NCBI GenBank assembly: GCA_034435955.1
Contig: DAOTWA010000013.1
Location: forward strand, 1 to 64,000
From: DAOTWA01 sp034435955
Lineage (GTDB): Bacteria; Chloroflexota; Anaerolineae; Anaerolineales; Anaerolineaceae
Length of the DNA: 64,000 nt
Direction of reading: 5' to 3'
Of this stretch, positions 58,263 through 64,000 are shown in pieces. The notes beneath the pieces are model-generated. The model ran no database searches. It was not told the origin of the DNA and was given only the letters and a program-made list of their open reading frames with translations. The position numbers were made by a program, and so were the translations under genes. Positions within the stretch are counted from its first letter, which is position 1; every line of letters starts with the position of its first letter.

Positions 58263-58653
58263 TGTTTCTCCGTTATTTTCCTCTGATTTTTCTATTATAT
58301 GATCAAGGTGCATGGCACCTATCGTTGACTGTTATTAGTGCCTCGCATCCTTTTTATTATAACGTTTTATCAAACAAAATATGACAAAATTACAGATTGC
58401 CTTATTTGACGTGCATGTATGCGCCCACGTTCCTCTTCATGCGCGCATGCAAGATGCCACCTCGATTGCCTGCCCGGGATACATCGCTGCTTTGAGCTAA
58501 ACCGATTATATCAGGTTTGACAGCGGTTTCTTAAGGCCATCTGCTCATGGCAGAACGATCCATCCCAGCAATTTGGCCGCCTGATACCCCACTCTTATTC
58601 TATGCCCCTCCGCGATTGATATTCGTGCGCGGCTATGATATGCTTATGAGTGC
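58263..58653. other. Divergent intergenic region of about 390 bases
   Basis: AT-rich gap between punA (-) and the HD-GYP gene (+). Visible items are two minus-strand TATAAT boxes (58299-58294 and 58361-58356) without convincing -35 hexamers and the plus-strand promoter at 58616-58644. I see no tRNA, riboswitch fold or missed ORF. Confidence 0.55.
58616..58644 (+). promoter_or_regulatory. Promoter of the HD-GYP gene, near-leaderless
   Basis: The -35 TTGATA (58616-58621, 5 of 6) and the -10 TATGCT (58639-58644, 4 of 6) lie exactly 17 bases apart. The predicted transcript start is only about 2-4 bases before the ATG at 58654, and there is no ribosome site. Confidence 0.5.
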
Positions 58654-61600
58654 ATGACAAGCCGCTCCGGATATTCTCTCACGCTGCTCACTGCTGCGAT
58701 CCTGGTCATTTGCGGCCAGACACTCCTGCTGATCCCTCCTTTAGTTGGAGCATGGCGCATTACCAGCTTTCCCTTCTGGAACCTGGCCGAAGGGCTTCCT
58801 CTCGTTTTGCTCGGAGTACTTCTGGCCCTGGCCTTATACGGTGACGTTCAACCTCCTATACGTCGTTTCCTTAACGTTCTTGCAGCCGCTGCGCTTGGCT
58901 TCCTGTCTTTTGCCTCTTTGAGATCCGATCTTCTCTTCGCAGCCGCGTTGACCGTCGCTCTGGTCCTTGGTAACCTTGCAACAGCCGTTTGGCTCGAACG
59001 GACGCCGCCCAACCAGGCGGCCAGCGACTGGCTCGATTGGAGCAACGCGGCGAGCAGTTTGGCAGTGGCAGCCATACTAATTGCGCGGCCTGCCAGCCTC
59101 ATTCCATTACACTGGCAGGGTTTTCAGCTCACCAGCCTGTGGATGGGTAGCGCCTTCGCGCTAGGCGGCATCTTCAGCGGCGCTGCCATCGGCCTGGAAT
59201 CGCCGACCTGGAAGGCCATTCTTGTCCGCCTCGCCGCCATCCCTTGGCTTCTGGTAAGCTATTACTATATCGCGCTCGCCGTCTGGGCGCCGTTAAGCAT
59301 TACCCTCTCGGCTGGAATCCTCCTCCTGTTCGCCGGCGACCTGCGCCGTTCAGCGCCGGCTTCGCGCCATGTGAGCCGTCCCTTCCTTTGGGTGGGATCA
59401 ACCGCGGGATTGCTCTACCTGGCGGCGCTTGGCGCTGTGGTCATGCTCGTCAATCTGCTCGTCCCGACGATGTCGCCTCAAGGCGAGCCTGTCATCTTCC
59501 CGGTGCAATTGGCCGGTTTAGCCGCCGCAATTGGAGCGACTGGCCTGACGGTCATCTTGCTCTCGGCTGGCAAGCGCTCACTTTCAGCTTATATCGCTCG
59601 TCTGACAGACCGCGAAGAATCCGTCGCCGTCGGACTGCCGCCAGTGGCCGGTTCAAGCGCGGCAATCAGCGAGACCACTGACCCGCCGCGCACCAGCGCC
59701 TATCCAGTATTCAGCGACGTGGGCGTCGTGCACCTGCAACCCGAGATAAACCAGGCAGTCGCTGCCCAGGAGGGAGCCCCCCGCGATCCTTTTGCCGCCG
59801 ACTTCGCCGAGGTTAGTCTCCGCCTGGAGTCTGTCCTGGAGCCGCATGTCGCCGCCCAACTGGTGGCCACCAGCCTGCAGCGCACCTTCGGCAATGCTCT
59901 CGTCACCGTGCTTATGTACGATGCGGAAGAAGAGAATTTCATCCAATTGGCGACCTTCGGACCGTATTCCAGCACCACCCCCATGGGTTACCGCCGCGAC
60001 CTGCACAACGAAATCTTCGATCGCGCCATTCGCCTGCGCAAGACCCAGGTGACCAACCACGGCGACCATCTCACCGAAAGCCCTTCCGAACGGCCTTATT
60101 TCCTTTCTCAAGCCGTCGTGCCGCTCGTGCGCAATACCTTTTTACAGGGCGTGATCGTGATGGAGGACCGGCAGCCAGGCGCATTTTCTCCCGCCGACGT
60201 GGCCAGAGTTGAATCCCTTGGCGCCGAACTGCTGGCAGCCTGGGAGCGCGCCAAATACCATCACAGTCTGAACGAGCTCATCCGCGCTGGGCTCTCGTTG
60301 TCCATCTTCGCCGACTTTGAAGCCCTGTTACGCACACTGGCCGAGGTGGCTCAACGCATCTTGCAGGCCCGCTTCGTGTACGTCGCGCTGGTCGATCAGG
60401 ATCAGTTGCACCTGGCCTGGTCTGGCGAAGCTCCCCATCTGGTTCAATCGCTGGGGGAGCAGTCTGGCAAACTATTGGACCTGTTTGCCGGCCAGGCCCA
60501 GCCGGCAGCCTTCCGGTTGTTGGATACCACCGCCGATCCACGCACGCGCGATTTGGGTCTTGGTGAACAGACTCCTCTATGTCTGCTGGCTTCACCCGTC
60601 CTGTTGCGCCATCGTCTGACCGGCGCGATTCTGGCCTTCGGTAAGCGCGGAGGCGTCGCCTTCAGTGACAGCGACGAAATGCTCGCTAATCTGATCGCCA
60701 ATCAGGCAGCCATTGCCATTGAGAGCTCCACCCTCAACCAGGAGCTTCGTTCCACCTTGAAAACAACCGAATTGCTTTATGCATTGAGCAACCGGATCGC
60801 TCAATCTCAAGACCTGCAAGACGCCGCTGCCATCATCGCCGAGACGGCCCATAATCTGGCCCAGCCAAAGGAAACCGGCCTGGTGCTGCTTTCCCAGGAT
60901 GGGCAGATTCAGACCCAGGTGCATCTCGGCGCAGGGGATGGCCAGACCGAATCACTGCCGATGGCTCTCATCCGCCAAACCATCCAATCCAGACAGCCGA
61001 TCCATCTTTCGGACGACAGCCAGGCGGTGAAGATCTCCTTCCCCATCCAAACCCCACGCCGATGTTATGGCGCGCTGTGGATGGAAATGAAAGGAGATCA
61101 GGATATTTCCACTCGGCGGGAGAACCTTTCGACAATCATCAACCAGGCAGCGGTGGCTCTTGAGCGCGCTATCTTGCTGGACGAAACCACCCGTCAGGCA
61201 GGCCAGATCGCCGAAGCCTTCAGCGAGCTGGAAACCACCTACGATCAGACGCTGGCCGCGTTGATGTCAGCCCTGGATGCGCGCGATCGGGAGACAGAGG
61301 GGCACAGCCTGCGGGTGGCTAACCTGGCAGTCGCTCTGGGTCGCGAGCTGAACCTGCCCGCCGCTCAACTTAAAGCGCTCGAACGCGGCGCACTGCTCCA
61401 CGATATTGGCAAAATCGGCGTGACCGACGCGATTTTAAACAAACCCGGTCCCCTTTCCGATGAAGAATGGTCGCAAATGCGCCGCCACGCGGACATCGGC
61501 GCCCACATCGTGAGCAGTGTGCCCTTCCTGAAGGATGCCCTGCCTGTGATTCGCTATCACCAGGAGCGTTGGGATGGAAGTGGATATCCGGACGGCCTGG

Positions 61601-61812
61601 CCGGTGAAGAAATCCCCTTGCTGGCGCGTATCTTCGCTGTCAGCGACGCTTATGACGCCCTGACGCACGATCGGCCTTATCGCGAGCGCCTCACCCACGC
61701 CCAGGCGATGGAGTACCTTCACCAACAGGCCGCTAAACTCTTCGACCCGACTGTTGTCGAAAAGCTGGACGCCGCCCTGGCAAATTCCCACACCGTAGAC
61801 GATAGAATTTAA
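58654..61812 (+). CDS. Large membrane GAF/HD-GYP phosphodiesterase
   Basis: A 1052-residue protein. The N-terminal 310 residues form eight or nine transmembrane helices. Three GAF-like domains follow (about 380-540, 550-700, 710-850), then a coiled segment and an HD-GYP domain: HSLRVANLAV, HDIGK (916-920), RRHADIGAHIV, HQERWDGSGYPDGL and DAYDALTHDRPYRE. HD-GYP domains degrade c-di-GMP; all metal and GYP residues are visible, so it should be active. No GGDEF domain is in the window. The transcript may be nearly leaderless. Confidence 0.94.
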   Translation: MTSRSGYSLTLLTAAILVICGQTLLLIPPLVGAWRITSFPFWNLAEGLPLVLLGVLLALALYGDVQPPIRRFLNVLAAAALGFLSFASLRSDLLFAAALTVALVLGNLATAVWLERTPPNQAASDWLDWSNAASSLAVAAILIARPASLIPLHWQGFQLTSLWMGSAFALGGIFSGAAIGLESPTWKAILVRLAAIPWLLVSYYYIALAVWAPLSITLSAGILLLFAGDLRRSAPASRHVSRPFLWVGSTAGLLYLAALGAVVMLVNLLVPTMSPQGEPVIFPVQLAGLAAAIGATGLTVILLSAGKRSLSAYIARLTDREESVAVGLPPVAGSSAAISETTDPPRTSAYPVFSDVGVVHLQPEINQAVAAQEGAPRDPFAADFAEVSLRLESVLEPHVAAQLVATSLQRTFGNALVTVLMYDAEEENFIQLATFGPYSSTTPMGYRRDLHNEIFDRAIRLRKTQVTNHGDHLTESPSERPYFLSQAVVPLVRNTFLQGVIVMEDRQPGAFSPADVARVESLGAELLAAWERAKYHHSLNELIRAGLSLSIFADFEALLRTLAEVAQRILQARFVYVALVDQDQLHLAWSGEAPHLVQSLGEQSGKLLDLFAGQAQPAAFRLLDTTADPRTRDLGLGEQTPLCLLASPVLLRHRLTGAILAFGKRGGVAFSDSDEMLANLIANQAAIAIESSTLNQELRSTLKTTELLYALSNRIAQSQDLQDAAAIIAETAHNLAQPKETGLVLLSQDGQIQTQVHLGAGDGQTESLPMALIRQTIQSRQPIHLSDDSQAVKISFPIQTPRRCYGALWMEMKGDQDISTRRENLSTIINQAAVALERAILLDETTRQAGQIAEAFSELETTYDQTLAALMSALDARDRETEGHSLRVANLAVALGRELNLPAAQLKALERGALLHDIGKIGVTDAILNKPGPLSDEEWSQMRRHADIGAHIVSSVPFLKDALPVIRYHQERWDGSGYPDGLAGEEIPLLARIFAVSDAYDALTHDRPYRERLTHAQAMEYLHQQAAKLFDPTVVEKLDAALANSHTVDDRI

Positions 61813-61818
61813 ACTTTT

Positions 61819-61846
61819 ACGAGGGAGCTCTTCTACGCTCCCTCGT
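61819..61846. terminator. Hairpin between HD-GYP and threonine aldolase genes
   Basis: ACGAGGGAGC (61819-61828) pairs with GCTCCCTCGT (61837-61846) across 8 bases, between two convergent genes. On the minus strand a weak AAAAGTTT tail follows. Probable terminator with a poor T-run. Confidence 0.55.
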
Positions 61847-61872
61847 CGCCTTGGCCAGGGGGATGCGCCTTC

Positions 61873-62913
61873 TTAGTGCAGCACCTCTTTGAACGCCTGC
61901 ACGGCCATTTCGACAGATCGGTCGTCAATCCAATAGTGCGTCACCAGACGGAAACGGCGCTTCGACACCACACCAACCCTCACCCCTAGCCTGGCCAGCT
62001 CTTGGGCCGCTTGAGCCGCGTCCATGGGCACCTCAGGCGCCAGCGAGAGGAAAACCATGTTCGTGGCTGGTGTGCCCGGGTCCAACACCAGGCCTGGGAT
62101 GGCCGCCAATCCCTGCGCCAGTCTGCGGGCGCGGGCGTGATCCTCGCCCAAACGGTCGACCATCTGCTCCAGGGCGACGATGCCCGCCGCCGCCAGAACG
62201 CCCGCCTGTCGCATTCCTCCGCCAAGTTGCTTGCGTATGCGCCATGCGCGCTTGATGAACTCAGCCGAGCCACACAGCACCGACCCCACCGGTGCGCACA
62301 ACCCCTTGCTCAGGCAAAAGGTGACCGAATCGGCCGGCGCTGCCAGTTCAGCCGCCGGTACACCTAACGCGATGGCTGCGTTGAAGATGCGCGCTCCGTC
62401 CAGGTGGAGTCGCAGGCCTTTGCGTCGGCAGAGTTCGCCAACTTGGCGGGTATACTCGGCGGTGATGGGCACCCCGCCGCAGCGATTGTGGGTATTTTCC
62501 AGAATCACCAGCCGCGATATGGGGAAATGGGCATCATCAGGGTTGCGCACCGCTCCTTCGATATCCTCCAGGCGCAGCGTCCCGTCCGGCTGGTTAGGCA
62601 GCACGTACGGATGCACACCGCCCAGCGCGGCCACCCCTCCCGCTTCAAACACAAAGGTGTGACCCAGATTACCCAAGATGACCTCATCTCCGCGCCCACA
62701 GTGGGCGAGCACGGCCGCCAGGTTGCCCATCGTACCAGAAGGTACGAACAGGCCAGCTTCTTTGCCTACCCGCGCGGCAGCCATCTCTTGCAGACGGTTG
62801 ATGGTCGGGTCTTCGCCGTAGACATCGTCCCCCACCGGCGCCGAAGCCATGGCCTCGCGCATGGCAGGAGTGGGCTGGGTGACAGTATCCGAACGTAGAT
62901 CGATGAACTCCAT
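61873..62913 (-). CDS. ltaE: Low-specificity L-threonine aldolase
   Basis: A 346-residue PLP enzyme that splits L-threonine or allo-threonine into glycine and acetaldehyde. The N-terminal LRSDTVTQPTPAMREAM is the family start, VPSGTMGNLAA holds a phosphate-contacting loop, LHLDGARIFNAA has the PLP-pyridine Asp, and CLSKGLCAPVGS holds the Schiff-base Lys. It follows rluD on the minus strand by 20 bases and is probably cotranscribed. It ends near a hairpin shared with the HD-GYP gene. Confidence 0.96.
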   Translation of the reverse strand: MEFIDLRSDTVTQPTPAMREAMASAPVGDDVYGEDPTINRLQEMAAARVGKEAGLFVPSGTMGNLAAVLAHCGRGDEVILGNLGHTFVFEAGGVAALGGVHPYVLPNQPDGTLRLEDIEGAVRNPDDAHFPISRLVILENTHNRCGGVPITAEYTRQVGELCRRKGLRLHLDGARIFNAAIALGVPAAELAAPADSVTFCLSKGLCAPVGSVLCGSAEFIKRAWRIRKQLGGGMRQAGVLAAAGIVALEQMVDRLGEDHARARRLAQGLAAIPGLVLDPGTPATNMVFLSLAPEVPMDAAQAAQELARLGVRVGVVSKRRFRLVTHYWIDDRSVEMAVQAFKEVLH

Positions 62914-62933
62914 AAAAAATACTCCCTCTAGAG

Positions 62934-63857
62934 TTATGCTCGCCGCAATGCAGCCAGCGCCTGCTCAAGCTCAGGGGGCAGGGGCGCTTCGAAGGTGCGT
63001 GGCCGGGTCTCCCCGGGCAAAGTCACTCGCAGGCGAGCGGCGTGTAGAAAATGCCGGCCGATCGCCAGGCTGGGATGTCGGCGTCCGTACACTCTGTCCC
63101 CTACCACCGGGCATCCGATGAAAGCCAAGTGCAGGCGAATCTGATGGGTGCGACCGGTGAGTGGGTGCACCTCCAGCAGCGTGTGCAGCGGGAAAGTCTC
63201 AAGCGTGCGATACTCGCTGATCGCCATGCGGCCCTTGCCCTCCGGCAAAACGGCCATCCGCTGGCGACGCTGCGGGTCGCGGCCCACGGGCGCCTCAATG
63301 CGCCCCGTGGGCGTCGGCGGGCGGCCGTCCACCAGCGCCAGATAGACTTTCTCGACCTTGCGGGCGCGGAACTGCTCCTGCAGCCAACGGTGGGCGGCGT
63401 CGTTCTTGGCCAGGAGGATCAGGCCGGAGGTCTCCCGATCCAGGCGGTGGACGACACCCGGGCGCACTTGCCCCCCGACACCCTCGACATCGGGGGCGTG
63501 CGCCAGAGCCGCATGCACCAGCGTACCGCTGGGATGCCCCACTGCCGGATGGACGACCATGCCGGCTGGCTTGTTGACCACCAGCACATCCTTGTTCTCG
63601 AAGATCACATCCAGGGGGATCGGCTCCGGTTCCAGTTCAGTCGGCTCCGGCGGTGGCAGGATGACGTGTACACGCTGCCCGGGGATGAGCTCCTGGCCCG
63701 TCTTGGCTGGCAGGATGCCGTCCACTGTGACGAACCCGTCCCGAATCAGCGTCTGCAGCCGCGAGCGAGATAGACCGGGCAGGCAGGCCACCAGAAACTT
63801 ATCCAGGCGCTGTCCCCTTTCGCCCTGATAAGTGAAATCCAGCTCGCCCTCACTCAC
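62934..63857 (-). CDS. rluD: 23S rRNA pseudouridine synthase RluD-type
   Basis: A 307-residue RluA/RluD-family pseudouridine synthase with an N-terminal S4 domain (RLDKFLVACLPGLSRSRLQ) and the catalytic Asp in HRLDRETSGLILLAK. The C-terminal THQIRLHLAFIGCPVVGD is the usual end. It modifies helix 69 or a similar site of 23S rRNA; the exact target is inferred from the S4-type layout. The start is GTG at 63857, overlapping the lspA stop by 8 bases, so translation is coupled. Confidence 0.94.
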   Translation of the reverse strand: MSEGELDFTYQGERGQRLDKFLVACLPGLSRSRLQTLIRDGFVTVDGILPAKTGQELIPGQRVHVILPPPEPTELEPEPIPLDVIFENKDVLVVNKPAGMVVHPAVGHPSGTLVHAALAHAPDVEGVGGQVRPGVVHRLDRETSGLILLAKNDAAHRWLQEQFRARKVEKVYLALVDGRPPTPTGRIEAPVGRDPQRRQRMAVLPEGKGRMAISEYRTLETFPLHTLLEVHPLTGRTHQIRLHLAFIGCPVVGDRVYGRRHPSLAIGRHFLHAARLRVTLPGETRPRTFEAPLPPELEQALAALRRA

Positions 63858-64000
63858 TGCGATCGCTGTCCGGATCGGTCAACGACTCATCCGCCGGCGG
63901 GGGCTCTGCGCTGCTTAATGCGGCAGCCTTTTTCTCTCGCGCTTCTTTGAGCCACACGCCCAACAACAATATGCCCACGCCAACGGTAATACACGAATCC
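63850..64000 (-). CDS. lspA: Signal peptidase II, C-terminal end (5' part outside window)
   Basis: Only the last 49 or so codons are present. They read DSCITVGVGILLLGVWLKEAREKK, split here as DSCITVGVG and ILLLGVWLKE, followed by a 30-residue hydrophilic Pro/Ala/Asp tail. The DSxITVG start corresponds to the second catalytic Asp motif (NxADSxI) of the lipoprotein signal peptidase LspA. The stop overlaps the rluD GTG by 8 bases. LspA acts after Lgt, also encoded in this window. The identification rests on a short piece but the motif and the lspA-rluD pairing, common in many bacteria, agree. Confidence 0.8.
   Translation of the reverse strand, partial: DSCITVGVGILLLGVWLKEAREKKAAALSSAEPPPADESLTDPDSDRSE

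Noticed and set aside
57408..58286. A 292-codon plus-strand frame
   Set aside because: It is antisense to purine nucleoside phosphorylase, whose motifs are complete.
1..64000. CRISPR arrays, insertion sequences, prophage genes, tRNA or rRNA genes
   Set aside because: None was seen in the gaps or in the translated frames; tRNA detection by eye is limited, so a dedicated search would be the final check.

Overview
The window is a GC-rich chromosomal segment of a bacterium, most likely a member of the Chloroflexota (class Anaerolineae or a close relative). This is inferred from gene content, not from a marker gene. Supporting points are a mevalonate-pathway decarboxylase in a bacterium, RtcB with archease, actinobacterial-style FHA proteins beside a RodA/PbpA-type gene, a lone CpaF-type ATPase with histidine kinases, and many multi-domain GAF sensors. 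I see no rRNA, tRNA, CRISPR array, insertion sequence or prophage. Coding density is high and most intergenic gaps are short.

Layout, left to right. 1-4530 (+): end of mvaD, site-2 protease, HEAT-repeat protein, gluzincin-like peptidase, acylphosphatase. 4599-13892 (-): small secreted protein, then a tight repair block transcribed pth > mfd > response regulator > histidine kinase > uvrB, and a small surface protein. 14200-16063 (+): membrane diheme cytochrome c and a lipoprotein. 16247-17256 (-): ferredoxin and RadC. 17472-30412 (+): zinc-ribbon protein, PfkB kinase, ParA/ParB, amidohydrolase, two histidine kinases plus a response regulator leading into a CpaF ATPase, XRE and TPR proteins, a truncated receiver-like ORF coupled to a GNAT enzyme, and a DsbA-like thioredoxin. 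30468-34408 (-): DUF554 protein, cobalamin adenosyltransferase, hypothetical, solute-binding protein, SecG. 34480-36057 (+): PHP protein and a YbaK-type deacylase. 36054-37991 (-): RtcB and archease. 38038-42834 (+): two FHA proteins, MTA phosphorylase, and a RodA/FtsW protein fused to a transpeptidase-like domain. 42899-46633: tyrS (-), TIGR01777-type epimerase (-), HNH nuclease (+), MBL hydrolase (-). 46674-58262 (-): ABC permease/SpoIIM fusion with its ATPase, Lgt, a CDP-alcohol phosphatidyltransferase, then an apparent operon (Ig-like anchor protein > GNAT > 7TM-GAF-HTH regulator > S1 protein > FtsK), and purine nucleoside phosphorylase. 58654-61812 (+): a large membrane GAF/HD-GYP protein. 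61873-64000 (-): lspA > rluD > threonine aldolase.

The most unusual items are these. (a) The RodA/FtsW-PBP fusion keeps its glycosyltransferase motifs, but its transpeptidase half has lost all three catalytic motifs. (b) A histidine kinase upstream of cpaF begins with a tandem motif matching the MshEN c-di-GMP-binding consensus, while an HD-GYP protein lies elsewhere in the window. (c) A 7TM-GAF protein ends in an HTH-like region instead of a kinase. (d) An ABC-2 permease is fused to a SpoIIM-type domain. (e) A two-component system is overlapped with nucleotide-excision-repair genes. (f) TGCTATAAT-type extended -10 promoters recur, and at least one gene looks leaderless.
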